Below, piece after piece: positions 33,645 to 42,137 of a DNA stretch of 64,000 bases. Under the pieces are notes generated by a model, which saw nothing but the letters and a program-made list of their open reading frames with translations, was not told the DNA's origin and did no database searches. The position numbers were made by a program, and so were the translations under genes. The stretch is from positions 84,205 through 148,204 of the forward strand of contig JAWKMJ010000007.1 of NCBI GenBank assembly GCA_041392305.1. The letters run 5' to 3'. Position 1 is the stretch's first letter. The number at the start of each line of letters is the position of its first letter. This DNA comes from JAGQYP01 sp041392305. Its GTDB lineage: Bacteria > Bacteroidota > Bacteroidia > Flavobacteriales_D > Crocinitomicaceae.

Positions 33645-34865
33645 ATGACTTGGAAAAAATTATCACATAAAGAAATTACGAAGAGAGTCTTTGATGCTCT
33701 TGGAAAGAATAATAATTACATGAACTCTAAAGTTTTGGGGGTTCCGGCTTCGTATTTGGATCAGGAGCAGTTCTATTTTGATGCGCCCTTCTTGAAAGAT
33801 GCACCTTTTTTATCTGCGATGATTGCCAACCCGAATCATATTGGAATACATACGGTGGGAGAGTCTGAACCTTTCTTTGCAGGTACTCAGGAAATTGAAA
33901 AAGAATTGATTGAATTGCTAGCCACGGATGTATTTAAAGCACAACCAAATTCCGTAGATGGCTATGTTGCCAGTGGAGGGACAGAAGCCAATTTTCAAGG
34001 GATTTGGATCTACAGAAATTTGTTCAAATCCGAATTCGGAGCCAAAAATGAAGAGATAGGAGTACTTTTTTCTGAAGATGCTCATTATTCGGTCAATAAA
34101 TCCTGTAATATCCTATCTCTAAAGCCTGTTTGTATCCAAGTAGATGAAAATACCCGTGTTTGGGATTTAGAGGATTTAAAAGCAAAAATGCAAGCCAATC
34201 CGCAGATCAAATATTGGATTGCCTTCATTACGATGAGCACAACAATGTTTGGTTCGGTAGATGATCCGGATCCAATTATCGAAATAATCAAAGCCAATAC
34301 CGAACATTTCAAAGTACATGTGGACGCGGCTTATGGGGGATTTATGTACCCATTTACCAATCCAGACAACAAACTGTCCTTTGAGAATCCGCATATTGAG
34401 TCGTTCAGCGTAGACGGACACAAAATGCTACAATCCCCTTACGGAACGGGAATCTTCCTATGCAGAAAAGGACTGATTCACTACACCCAAACCGAAGATG
34501 CTTCCTATGTGCATGGAACTGACTTTACTTTTTGTGGGAGTCGCTCCGGAGCCAATGCCATAGCCGTTTGGATGATTATGATGACCTATGGCTACGAAGG
34601 ATGGAAATTCAACTGCCAAAGACTACTCGACAGAAGAGATCGCATAGCAAGCAAATACGAAGAACTCGGAATCGAATACTACTACAATCCCTACATGAAC
34701 ATCATAACAGCCAAAGCCAAAAATTTCAATACAGATTTAGCCAAAAAATACAATCTAGTAGCCGACAACTACCAAAACCCGAAATGGTGGAAAATTGTAG
34801 TCATGACGCACGTACAAAAACATGTAATCGACGAATTTCTCCTTGAATTGGGGAATGAAAATTAA
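33645..34865 (+). CDS. PLP-dependent group II amino-acid decarboxylase
   Basis: I start at ATG 33645 (MTWKKLSHKEI); the 26 codons upstream are repeat sequence and should not be counted. The 406-residue enzyme has the fold type I group II motifs: GYVASGGTEANFQGIW, the PLP ring-stacking/Asp region HVDAAYGGF, and the Schiff-base lysine in SVDGHKMLQSPYG. It removes the alpha-carboxylate from an amino acid. Candidates are aspartate/glutamate, histidine or an aromatic amino acid, and the sequence alone does not decide. The stop codon (AATTAA) merges into an AAAAATGAAAAATTAA repeat. Confidence 0.9.
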   Translation: MTWKKLSHKEITKRVFDALGKNNNYMNSKVLGVPASYLDQEQFYFDAPFLKDAPFLSAMIANPNHIGIHTVGESEPFFAGTQEIEKELIELLATDVFKAQPNSVDGYVASGGTEANFQGIWIYRNLFKSEFGAKNEEIGVLFSEDAHYSVNKSCNILSLKPVCIQVDENTRVWDLEDLKAKMQANPQIKYWIAFITMSTTMFGSVDDPDPIIEIIKANTEHFKVHVDAAYGGFMYPFTNPDNKLSFENPHIESFSVDGHKMLQSPYGTGIFLCRKGLIHYTQTEDASYVHGTDFTFCGSRSGANAIAVWMIMMTYGYEGWKFNCQRLLDRRDRIASKYEELGIEYYYNPYMNIITAKAKNFNTDLAKKYNLVADNYQNPKWWKIVVMTHVQKHVIDEFLLELGNEN

Positions 34866-35060
34866 AAATGAAAAATTAAAAATGAAAAATTAAAAATGAA
34901 AAATGATTAATTGTAATTTCCTATCCATTCTTTGCGATACTTAGCGCCTCCTTAGCGCAACCTCGCGAAACAAGAATCTAGTAACCTTCGACTATCACAC
35001 AAGGCAATGTCTAGTATCTAGGACTTAGCATTTAGCACTTAGAACAAAATTTCAAATAAT
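34866..35060 (+). repeat. intergenic repeat cluster after decarboxylase gene
   Basis: Three words follow one another: AAAATTAAAAATGAA units (34860-34905), a GCGATACTTAGCGCCTCCTTAGCGCAACCTCGCGAAAC block (about 34933-34973) and ATCTAGGACTTAGCATTTAGCACTTAGAAC (about 35017-35045). The same three-part order (AAAATGAAAA, TTAGAAC, GCGC...GCGAAG) recurs at 57764-57890, 60580-60760 and 63838-63937. No gene seen. Confidence 0.8.
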
Positions 35061-35099
35061 TCCCTACATTTAACTCTTAAACCTATTAATTAAGAAGAT

Positions 35100-35579
35100 T
35101 TGAAAATCCTCGGAATTCAGCATTCTATTTGGCTCAAATCCATTCATGTTTTATTAGCTTGTATTTGGTTTGGAAGTGTTTTAGCTGTGATTTTGATTTA
35201 CCTTTTAACTTCTCAAAGTAGTGAAGAGTTAATTATTCGAAACAATAGTGAATTGATGGAGAAAATTGATCTCTTTATAATCGTCCCTTCTTCTGTTTCT
35301 TGTTACTTTTTCGGTTTATGGATTTCTTGGAAAACGAATTGGGGTTTTTTCAAATACAAATGGGTTGTTTTTAAGTTGATTATGGGTTCTGCATTAATCT
35401 TATTTGGCCTTTTTTTCTTGGGACCTTGGATTTTAGAAGCTAATTCTGCAGCAGAACTATCCGAATTTCAAAAAATACAGGACAAACTTGGTGTTTCCAT
35501 GATTGTTCAAGCCTTTTTTATCACCATAACTATTCTGGTTTCTACAATCAAACCATGGGGGAAAGTAAAGACAAATTAG
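35100..35579 (+). CDS. four-helix membrane protein, DUF2269-like
   Basis: The 159-residue product starts at TTG 35100; no in-frame ATG precedes the first helix. Four helices lie near residues 12-38, 54-74, 83-108 and 130-150. The opening LKSIHVLLACIWFGSVLAV with its His and Trp resembles the DUF2269/CopD-like superfamily of small heme or metal-related membrane proteins. Function is unknown. It overlaps the next gene by 25 bases, so the two are translationally coupled. Confidence 0.6.
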   Translation: MKILGIQHSIWLKSIHVLLACIWFGSVLAVILIYLLTSQSSEELIIRNNSELMEKIDLFIIVPSSVSCYFFGLWISWKTNWGFFKYKWVVFKLIMGSALILFGLFFLGPWILEANSAAELSEFQKIQDKLGVSMIVQAFFITITILVSTIKPWGKVKTN

Positions 35580-36070
35580 CTCAACTTTTTGAACTCATTC
35601 ACGGGGGAAATAAAGAAGTCCATTTAAAAGGAACTTTTCAATCCGAACGAGGAATTGGTCCGGTCAATTACTTTTTCTGGTTGTTTATGGCCATTCCGAA
35701 AAGCAAAGAGAAAAGTGGATTTACACTTGAAATCATTCCCAATAATGGAAAAATTCAGTGGAGAAGAAAATTTGCTAAAAAGAGATTTTGGACACAAACC
35801 AAAATGGAAAATGGACTTTTTATTGAAAGAAAAGGTCTAATCCAATTCGAATTTGAAATCAAACAAATTGAAGAGGGGTGGACCTACAATTTTAAAAGAC
35901 TAAAATTTCTTAGAATAGATATCCCTTCTTGGTTATCCGTTAAACCAACAGCAGTCAATAAAGTAATTTCCGAAACAAAATGGGAATTTGAAGTGAAAAC
36001 CACTTCACCATTCGGCTCCCAAATCCTTAAATACTGGGGAACTGCCGAGATTCAAAATAGAGAAGAATAG
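35555..36070 (+). CDS. DUF4166 domain protein
   Basis: The 171-residue product matches DUF4166: LFELIHGGNKEVHLKGTFQSERG near the N-terminus, an FFWLFMAIPKS segment, GKIQWRRKFAKKRFWTQTK (W-x-R-x-F), NGLFIERKGLIQFEFEI, and a C-terminal W-E-F-E-V. The family has no known catalytic residues and is often found beside small membrane proteins, as here (35100-35579, overlapping). Role unknown. Confidence 0.75.
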   Translation: MGESKDKLAQLFELIHGGNKEVHLKGTFQSERGIGPVNYFFWLFMAIPKSKEKSGFTLEIIPNNGKIQWRRKFAKKRFWTQTKMENGLFIERKGLIQFEFEIKQIEEGWTYNFKRLKFLRIDIPSWLSVKPTAVNKVISETKWEFEVKTTSPFGSQILKYWGTAEIQNREE

Positions 36071-36110
36071 AATACCGTATTTTTACTATCTTTAAATCAA
36101 ACCCAAATCT

Positions 36111-37265
36111 ATGTACCGAATCCTATTCATATTATTTCCCTTGTTCTCACTTGCTCAAACGAATGCTGACTTATGGCTAGAATATAAAATACACTATTTA
36201 GGGTCCCAACTTGGAAAAGAAGAACTTGTTTTACTCATAGAAAATGATACTCTAATTGCAAATTATTGGATTGTTGGTCATAAGAGTAAATTTAAAGAAC
36301 AGTTAGAAAATGATAGGATCAGATATGATTCAATTTATAGAAAAGAAAAATTAATAGTTAAACTCAAACCTTCCTCAACTGATTCTATAAAACAGCTGAT
36401 TTCTCCTGGAAGTGAAAAAATAGTTGAAACAGATTTATGTTCCAAAAGTGGGGCTTTGTATGAAATAATCATTCACTCCAATGGAATTGAAAAAGTTTAT
36501 TCCTTATACAATACTTTTGATTCTATCCCATTTAAAATAATTAGGATCCTTTTACCGTATTTACCTTCTCATGCAGTTAATGGCTGGATTCCTTACCAAT
36601 TCTGGGAATCTGCATTAGAATGTTATGATCATAGCTTAATAAATTCTCTAAGAGGAAAACACAGCCCTGAAGAATGGATTATTAGTATGATTTTAAAAAA
36701 GGAACGAAATGTTTATGAATTGAATGATACTCTTGGTTTGTTTGTGAACTACGAAAAATATAGAGGATACCGATTCTTTTTTTATGAAATGGATACATCC
36801 AAAATTGGAGTAAATAAATACCTAAAAGAAGCCGACTTGCCAACTCTTAATAAGTATCAACCGAAATTAAATGTGTTTTATGGTAAAAAATCTTCTCATA
36901 TTCATAATATGGGTCCATGGATGTTTTTTGTCTTTGAATATGACGCCAGAAGTGGTTATGTAGGAGATACAACAGAAAACAGATTAAATAAAAATTTCTA
37001 TGATGTTCTTAGGAAAATTGAATTTCAATCAAAAGAAGACAAAGAGAATTTTGGATTAGAATTGTTTCAAATTATGATTCCAAATGCTAGGTTTTTATTT
37101 GACCATGAACATAATGTATTGGAATCAAAGATAAATTGGAATGAAGAAATTTTAGAAATAGAGAATTCCTATTCTGGATATCAAAAACCAGAAAAATACA
37201 TCCTCAAAATCGAGTTCCAAGGCCGATGGATCAAAGACCTCCGCCTCAAATTTATAGAAGAATAA
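36111..37265 (+). CDS. secreted protein of unknown function
   Basis: This 384-residue product has a signal peptide (MYRILFILFPLFSLAQ, 1-16). The N-terminal part LWLEYKIHYLGSQLGKEELVL has the 'Y-x-I-x-Y-x-G-x-x-L-G' look of DUF3108-type periplasmic beta-barrel proteins, but the remaining 300 residues match nothing I know. There are no cysteine-rich or catalytic motifs. Local base composition is more AT-rich than the flanking housekeeping genes, with many AAA/ATT codons. It stands alone between repeat blocks. Confidence 0.6.
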   Translation: MYRILFILFPLFSLAQTNADLWLEYKIHYLGSQLGKEELVLLIENDTLIANYWIVGHKSKFKEQLENDRIRYDSIYRKEKLIVKLKPSSTDSIKQLISPGSEKIVETDLCSKSGALYEIIIHSNGIEKVYSLYNTFDSIPFKIIRILLPYLPSHAVNGWIPYQFWESALECYDHSLINSLRGKHSPEEWIISMILKKERNVYELNDTLGLFVNYEKYRGYRFFFYEMDTSKIGVNKYLKEADLPTLNKYQPKLNVFYGKKSSHIHNMGPWMFFVFEYDARSGYVGDTTENRLNKNFYDVLRKIEFQSKEDKENFGLELFQIMIPNARFLFDHEHNVLESKINWNEEILEIENSYSGYQKPEKYILKIEFQGRWIKDLRLKFIEE

Positions 37266-37330
37266 TACCCTTCGCGAAACTTAGCACCTCCTTTGCGCAA
37301 CTTCGCATAATAAAAATCTACTCAAGGGTA
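37266..37330 (+). repeat. TTCGCGAAACTTAGC...GCGCAACTTCGC repeat copy
   Basis: The block CCTTCGCGAAACTTAGCACC...TTTGCGCAACTTCGCAT directly follows the upstream gene. Another copy is at 38077-38117, a third at 34933-34973 and an inverted one at 56595-56645. Its ends (CGCGAA and TTCGCG) are inverted, giving a palindromic character. Confidence 0.75.
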
Positions 37331-37440
37331 ACTCGAATAATTTTAGTTTTCAATCAAATAATAAATTCTGTTTACAAAGATCAAGAAAAAGGAATTGATG
37401 TTCTTTCAGATTCCATTATTTAGTGGTCAAAGGATACATT

Positions 37441-38064
37441 ATGCAAAAAGTTCAATTCATTCTAATTCTATTTTTGTTGTTTTCCTGTAATCAAGAAGAA
37501 AATAAAAATCAGACTCATGAGATATTTCAGAATAAAGAAGAGGATTCCATTGATTCTGGTAGCACTGATACTCTAATTTTAGTAGAAATAAAAGAATCAA
37601 AATGTCTTTTGGAACCATCTTTGGAATACATGGAGTTGAAAAAGAAGGATCCTTTTTTTCAATCATTTGATACAGTTGGTCTAGATTACAGTATGGATGA
37701 GATTTATTATTATTTGGTAACACATTATGATAGTATTTCCGAAAAACAATTGATTGAGGGAAAGTTCGGGGATTCAGAACATTCCCAATGGAAACAGGGG
37801 TTTTCTTCAGGGATAACCTACACTTTCATCAAATATGATTCGGGAAACGCTTGTATTTTGGAGACAAGTTGTGATGATTTCAAAAACTTTTATTCCGTTA
37901 TTTCTAAGTTAATTTATTACCCTTATGAAAAGGGAGGAATGCCAAAACACTATTGGTATAAAGACTCAACCTACTATGGTCCCGGAAACGATGTCGGTTG
38001 TCACAATAAATTAAAACGAAACAAAAAAGGAAACTATTTTCTTGAACAATACTGTGGTTGTTGA
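37441..38064 (+). CDS. lipoprotein of unknown function
   Basis: I chose ATG 37441 (MQKVQFILILFLLFSC), which gives an exact lipoprotein signal with cysteine at residue 16; an upstream alternative adds six residues. The roughly 207-residue mature protein is acidic at first (NQEENKNQTHEIFQNKEED), with later HYWYKDSTYYGPGNDVGC and a C-terminal YCGC. Cysteines near the end could form disulfides. No family recognised. It is flanked on both sides by copies of the same CGCGAAACTTAGCGCC repeat. Confidence 0.65.
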   Translation: MQKVQFILILFLLFSCNQEENKNQTHEIFQNKEEDSIDSGSTDTLILVEIKESKCLLEPSLEYMELKKKDPFFQSFDTVGLDYSMDEIYYYLVTHYDSISEKQLIEGKFGDSEHSQWKQGFSSGITYTFIKYDSGNACILETSCDDFKNFYSVISKLIYYPYEKGGMPKHYWYKDSTYYGPGNDVGCHNKLKRNKKGNYFLEQYCGC

Positions 38065-38069
38065 ATCCA

Positions 38070-38211
38070 ATCCCCCTTCGCGAAACTTAGCGCCTCCTTA
38101 GCGCAACTTCGCGTAATACAAATAAAAAATCGAAAAACTCCCCATTCGAAAAACTCCACATTCGAATAACTCTACACTCAAAAAGCTCTAAACTCAAAAA
38201 GCTCTAAACTC
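38070..38211. repeat. repeat block between lipoprotein and GNAT genes
   Basis: Bases 38077-38117 are TTCGCGAAACTTAGCGCCTC...GCGCAACTTCGCG. Bases 38125-38211 are TCGAAAAACTCCCCAT, TTCGAATAACTCTACACTC and then CTCTAAACTCAAAAAG in tandem. The last units form the C-terminal codons and stop of the convergent GNAT gene. Confidence 0.8.
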
Positions 38212-38685
38212 AAAAAGATAATCATCCATCACAAACCCCTCCCCAATATCAAAAACAGCATCTCCCACATTCTCAAAGCCCATTTTTTCATAGGATTTGA
38301 TCGATCCTTCGTTGTATTTGTTCACCGTCAGATTCACTTTCTCGCAATTCATCGCTTTGGCTTGATCAAAGACAAATTCCATCGCCTGCCTTCCAAAACC
38401 TTTCCCACGCTGGTCTTTACGAACATAGATCTTAGACAAGAACAAAGACTCCTCGCGCTTCTGAATAGCCATGTACCCAATCAATTCTCCTTCTTCAATC
38501 AATTGGAAGTAAGAATAACCTTCTCCGATTTGCTCTGCAATGGCTCGGGCAGACTGAAACTTATCCAACATATAATTCACCTGCTCCAACCCAATAATAG
38601 GAGTGTAGTGCTCCGTCCAGATTTCGCGACCAAGTAGCTCAATTTCTTTGATTTGTCCTGATGTATTTATTTTCTTGATTAACAT
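38194..38685 (-). CDS. GNAT-family N-acetyltransferase
   Basis: The 163-residue enzyme transfers an acetyl group from acetyl-CoA to an amine. The acetyl-CoA loop is VRKDQRGKGFGRQAM (Q/R-x-x-G-x-G/A, near residue 92), preceded by the beta-4 strand SLFLSKIYV and followed by NLTVNKYNEGSIKSYEKMGF, the typical C-terminal 'N..A..fYek.GF' segment. The substrate is unknown. Its last residues FEFRAF and the stop codon are encoded by the tandem AAACTCAAAAAGCTCT repeat, so the C-terminus is probably shaped by the repeat. Confidence 0.9.
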   Translation of the reverse strand: MLIKKINTSGQIKEIELLGREIWTEHYTPIIGLEQVNYMLDKFQSARAIAEQIGEGYSYFQLIEEGELIGYMAIQKREESLFLSKIYVRKDQRGKGFGRQAMEFVFDQAKAMNCEKVNLTVNKYNEGSIKSYEKMGFENVGDAVFDIGEGFVMDDYLFEFRAF

Positions 38686-38711
38686 GCGTTTAATTGAAAA
38701 TATAAATTTGG

Positions 38712-39134
38712 TTAACTATCTAATAGTTCTGAATTTTGATCAGGAAGATTTGAAAAATGCATCTTTAGTTCCAGCTTTTCACCTGTTTTTTCATTTACAA
38801 AAGTGAATTCTGGTTCTTTAAATCGTCTGATTAGCCTTTCTTTTATGAGATCTTCATATTCCTGAACCCAATCAGGGTAAGTGCTCCAATCTTCATCAAT
38901 GTATAAAATATGCCTCGGAAAGCCTTCAGCATAACGCTTGCCATTAAGCTCTAATTTTGCCCATTTATGATCTATTCGTTGACAATAGATAAACTTCCCC
39001 TCTGTTGCATTGATAAATTTCCAACCTCTTTTATTATCCTTATTAATGATTAATAATTTCCAGAAAACCATCATTAGAATCAAAATCCCTAAGAAAATCA
39101 ACATAGATAAATCAGCTAAAGAAAATAAAAACAT
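38712..39134 (-). CDS. small membrane-anchored protein of unknown function
   Basis: The 140-residue product has an N-terminal membrane helix (LADLSMLIFLGILILMMVFWKLLII, about 5-30). A soluble part of about 110 residues rich in aromatic and charged residues follows (FPRHILYIDEDWSTYPDWVQEYEDLI). No family recognised. It lies 26 bases upstream of the GNAT gene on the same strand and is probably co-transcribed with it. Confidence 0.6.
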   Translation of the reverse strand: MFLFSLADLSMLIFLGILILMMVFWKLLIINKDNKRGWKFINATEGKFIYCQRIDHKWAKLELNGKRYAEGFPRHILYIDEDWSTYPDWVQEYEDLIKERLIRRFKEPEFTFVNEKTGEKLELKMHFSNLPDQNSELLDS

Positions 39135-39286
39135 CTATTCAAATATAAATTGTTAACCTTCAATACTATCAGAATCGGTTACTACTGAATCTACTACCAG
39201 TTTTTCATGAAATCATAAAGTCATAAAATCATAAAATCAATCCCAATTCCCCAATTACGCATTCCGAATTCCCAATTCCGAATTAA
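39135..39286. repeat. intergenic repeat, ATAAAATC and ATTCCGAATTC words
   Basis: CATGAAATCATAAAGTCATAAAATCATAAAATC (about 39208-39240) is followed by CCCAATTCCCCAATTACG and ATTCCGAATTCCCAATTCCG (about 39241-39280), directly before the holA stop codon. The first word recurs at 41590-41710, the second at 56748-56782. Confidence 0.75.
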
Positions 39287-40288
39287 TCAATGCATCAATC
39301 GAAAAATCATCTCCTTCAACTCCTCATGCTTCATCGTCGTTCCATCCACACCTTTAGATTTTTTCTCGTATTCAATGAGAATCTCAATGTTGTGGGCACA
39401 TTTCTTCATATTGTAGAAAGAGGCGGCACTCATGTATTTTTTGGCTATAAACTGAGGAACTCGTAAAGACGACATCACCGCATTCGTCGATTTGTCTTTT
39501 AAAAAGTGAATTCTTAGAATTTTCTCGAAAGTCCCGAAAATATTACTGATAATAACAGTCAACGGACCCGCTTTTGGATTTTTTTCGAAATAATAGACGA
39601 TTCGTGATGCTTTTTCTGCATTTCTTTCGGCTATGGCGTTCGACAGCTCAAAGAAATTGTAATCCTTTGAAATCCCAATGTTTTCTTCTATGATTTCAGG
39701 AGTAATGGTGTGTCCGTCGTCTACAATAATGGTCAGTTTTTCAAGCTCATTCACTATCCGACTCAAATCTGTTCCCAGGTTTTCGGATAGTAGAAATGTC
39801 GATTTGTCGTCAATTTTCAGGTTCTTCCCATTACAATAATCTTTGATCCATCCTGGAATTTTGTAATCGGGTATGCCTACCGACTCAAAAACGATTCCTG
39901 CTTTGGCTGCTGCTTTGTAGAATTTCGTGTTTTTGGCAATCTTTTTCCCTTTGAAATCGAGCACCAAAACCGTTGTGTTGACAGGGTTGTTACAGTACAA
40001 TTCCAATTTTTCATGGGTGCTGGCATGCAGACCCTGAGCTTCTCGAATCACTACCAATTTTCTTTCTGCCATCATAGGGAATTCCTTTGCAGAGGCAATG
40101 ACTTGCTCGATATCGGCATCTTTTCCGTAGAAAATAAACTCGTTAAAATCTCTTTCGTGATCTTGTAAAGCGTTCTTTTCGATTGTCTTAGAAATAAGGT
40201 CGATATAATACGGTTCATCCCCGTGTAAAAGGTAAACCGGTGCAATTTTTCCCGACTGAATGTCCTTTATGATTTTGGTATGCTCCAT
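39287..40288 (-). CDS. holA: DNA polymerase III subunit delta
   Basis: The 333-residue clamp-loader subunit opens the sliding clamp at primer termini. The N-terminal domain starts IAPVYLLHGDEPYYIDLIS (the Y/L-L-x-G-x-E/D-P signature), followed by FPMMAERKLVVIREA. The middle domain has SENLGTDLSRIVNELEKL and a C-terminal helical collar domain is present. Length and motif order fit Bacteroidota HolA. It is divergent from the HsdR_N-domain gene, with 51 bases between starts, an arrangement common in Bacteroidota. Confidence 0.95.
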   Translation of the reverse strand: MEHTKIIKDIQSGKIAPVYLLHGDEPYYIDLISKTIEKNALQDHERDFNEFIFYGKDADIEQVIASAKEFPMMAERKLVVIREAQGLHASTHEKLELYCNNPVNTTVLVLDFKGKKIAKNTKFYKAAAKAGIVFESVGIPDYKIPGWIKDYCNGKNLKIDDKSTFLLSENLGTDLSRIVNELEKLTIIVDDGHTITPEIIEENIGISKDYNFFELSNAIAERNAEKASRIVYYFEKNPKAGPLTVIISNIFGTFEKILRIHFLKDKSTNAVMSSLRVPQFIAKKYMSAASFYNMKKCAHNIEILIEYEKKSKGVDGTTMKHEELKEMIFRLMH

Positions 40289-40339
40289 GGGCTTTCAAAA
40301 TTAGTAATATTGGCTAATTTTGTGTGAAATAATTGCATT

Positions 40340-40792
40340 TTGTTGACAGCTCTCAATTTACCCGAATACGAATTCCGAATAGACAGCAATGAAGCTGGAA
40401 TTACCATTTGGGATGATTTCCGGAAAAAACACATCGTTTGCACGCCTGAAGAGTGGGTCAGACAAAATTTCTTGCGCTATTTGGTAGAGGAGAAAGGCTT
40501 TCCGAAAGGGTTGATTGCCCTGGAAAAACTCATCAAAGTAAATAAGAAAAACAAACGATTTGATGCGCTGGTACACGATTCGGCGGGCGAACCCATGCTT
40601 TTGATCGAATTCAAAGCGCCAGATATTGAGATCACTGAAAAAACTTTTCACCAAATTGCGGCTTACAACAGTCAATTACAGGTGAAATATTTGATCATGT
40701 CAAACGGAATTCAGCACTTTGCTTGTCAGGTAGATGAAAACGGAATTCAGTTTTTCGAAGAAATTCCCGAATTTGCAGACTTAAATGCCTAG
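40340..40792 (+). CDS. HsdR-N-terminal-domain (HSDR_N_2) protein, orphan
   Basis: The 150-residue product is a single PD-(D/E)xK nuclease-like domain: KRFDALVHDSAGEPMLLIEFKAP gives D...(E-x-K as IEFK), preceded by WVRQNFLRYLVEEKGFPKGLI. It matches HSDR_N_2 (PF13588), but there are no helicase, HsdM or HsdS genes nearby. In Bacteroidota this small protein is conserved between holA and housekeeping genes, so a role outside restriction is likely. The start is TTG 40340. It overlaps truA by 8 bases. Confidence 0.88.
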   Translation: MLTALNLPEYEFRIDSNEAGITIWDDFRKKHIVCTPEEWVRQNFLRYLVEEKGFPKGLIALEKLIKVNKKNKRFDALVHDSAGEPMLLIEFKAPDIEITEKTFHQIAAYNSQLQVKYLIMSNGIQHFACQVDENGIQFFEEIPEFADLNA

Positions 40793-41525
40793 ATATTTTA
40801 TACATATCGCTTACGATGGAACGGATTATGTCGGTTGGCAAATTCAACCCAATGGTCCTTCCGTGCAAGAAAATTTACAAAATGCACTAACAAAACTGAA
40901 CTCCAATCGAGCAGTGGAAGTGGTAGGCTGTGGTCGGACGGATGCCGGAGTACATGCATCTTCTTTCTACGCCCACTTCGAAATGGAAGCGATTTCCAAT
41001 ATCAAACAGTTTGTTTTTAAGTTGAACTGCATATTAGATGATGCCATCAGTGTTTTTGATGTTTTTGAAGTGAAAGATGATCTGCATGCTCGATTTGACG
41101 CTACTTATAGGACTTATCACTATTTTATTCATACTGAAAAAGATCCGTTTTCGAAACGTTTTTCGACCGAATTCAAGCATAAACTAGACCTCGAATTGAT
41201 GAATCAAGCAGGGGAGATCCTGTTGAAATATGATGATTTCGCTTCCTTCAGTAAAACAGGTTCCGATAATAAAACAACCATCTGCAAAGTAACCCAAGCC
41301 AAATGGGAACAAATCGGAGCAAATCAATTCAAATTCACCATAACAGCTGATCGTTTCTTAAGAAATATGGTAAGAGCTGTGGTAGGAACACTCATAGAAG
41401 TAGGTCAACACAAAATGACTCTAGAAGAATTCACCCAGGTAATCGAAGAAAAGAATAGGGGAGCAGCCGGAACGTCCATGCCGCCGGAGGGGTTGTTTTT
41501 GGCGGAGATTGGGTATGAGTTTTGA
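40785..41525 (+). CDS. truA: tRNA pseudouridine(38-40) synthase
   Basis: The 246-residue enzyme isomerises U38-U40 in the anticodon arm of tRNAs. YFIHIAYDGTDYVGWQIQPN opens the protein. The catalytic Asp53 is in GCGRTDAGVHASSF. The C-terminal RFLRNMVRAVVGTLIEVG and TSMPPEGLFLAEIGY are family hallmarks. The start overlaps the upstream stop region by 8 bases. Its own stop (TTTTGA) runs into GATTTGAAAATTTGA repeats. Confidence 0.97.
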   Translation: MPRYFIHIAYDGTDYVGWQIQPNGPSVQENLQNALTKLNSNRAVEVVGCGRTDAGVHASSFYAHFEMEAISNIKQFVFKLNCILDDAISVFDVFEVKDDLHARFDATYRTYHYFIHTEKDPFSKRFSTEFKHKLDLELMNQAGEILLKYDDFASFSKTGSDNKTTICKVTQAKWEQIGANQFKFTITADRFLRNMVRAVVGTLIEVGQHKMTLEEFTQVIEEKNRGAAGTSMPPEGLFLAEIGYEF

Positions 41526-41712
41526 CTATTTGAAGATTTGAAAATTTGATGATTTGAAGATTGGAAGTTCGGGATAGTATTACAGGAACTCATAAAATCA
41601 TAATATCGTAATGTCATAAAATCAAAAATTCATTACTTTTGCGTGAAATTTGAAAACTGATTTTCTGACCTCTATCATAATGTCATAAAATCATAAAATC
41701 ATAAAATCAAGA
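41526..41712 (+). repeat. repeat block after truA
   Basis: TATTTGAAGATTTGAAAATTTGATGATTTGAAG (41527-41565) is followed by ATCATAATATCGTAATGTCATAAAATC and TCATAAAATCATAAAATCA (41586-41711). These are variants of the ATAAAATC word at 39208. The array ends 5 bases before the terB-like ATG, so it must lie in that gene's 5' leader. No promoter motif is obvious inside it. Confidence 0.8.
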
Positions 41713-41716
41713 AAAA

Positions 41717-42136
41717 ATGTCAATTTCAGAATTATACGAATCAGGAGTTCACAAACACAATAAAGGTCATTATAGAAACCTACTTTTATTAGCCAGAGCA
41801 GACGGAAGCATTGATGCGAAGGAAGAAGCAATTTTAGATGAAATCGGGAAAAAAATCGGTTTGTCTAACGAGCAAATTAGCGATATCAAGAAGAATCCAG
41901 AGAAATATCCAACTTACCCTCCATTTGGAAAAGAAGAGAGAATTGTGAGATACATCAACTTTATTGAAGTGATCAAAGCAGACGGTATTTTGGCGGATGC
42001 AGAGATTAACTTATTGAAGAAGTTTGGAATCGCTCTTGGATTCAGTTCTGCAGATGTGGAGAAGTATTTCAACGAAATCAACAGATTGTTGGATGAAAAA
42101 CACACAGAAGATGAGATTTTAGCTCAGTTGTACTAG
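41717..42136 (+). CDS. TerB-family protein
   Basis: The 139-residue, helical, acidic protein fits the TerB fold: NLLLLARADGSIDAKEEAIL and INFIEVIKADGILADAEINL are the two repeated 'aDG.id..E...l' half-motifs with metal-binding acidic residues. TerB-like proteins occur with tellurite resistance and membrane-stress genes but also alone, as here; no other ter genes are present, so a tellurite role should not be assumed. Its terminator lies inside the convergent OstA-like gene. Confidence 0.85.
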   Translation: MSISELYESGVHKHNKGHYRNLLLLARADGSIDAKEEAILDEIGKKIGLSNEQISDIKKNPEKYPTYPPFGKEERIVRYINFIEVIKADGILADAEINLLKKFGIALGFSSADVEKYFNEINRLLDEKHTEDEILAQLY

Positions 42137-42137
42137 A

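Noticed and set aside
40340..40792. Type I restriction-modification system
   Set aside because: Only the small HsdR N-terminal-like domain is present; no HsdM, HsdS or helicase part, and the neighbours are housekeeping genes.
41717..42136. Tellurite-resistance operon
   Set aside because: A single TerB-fold protein without terA, terC, terD or terZ neighbours does not support this.
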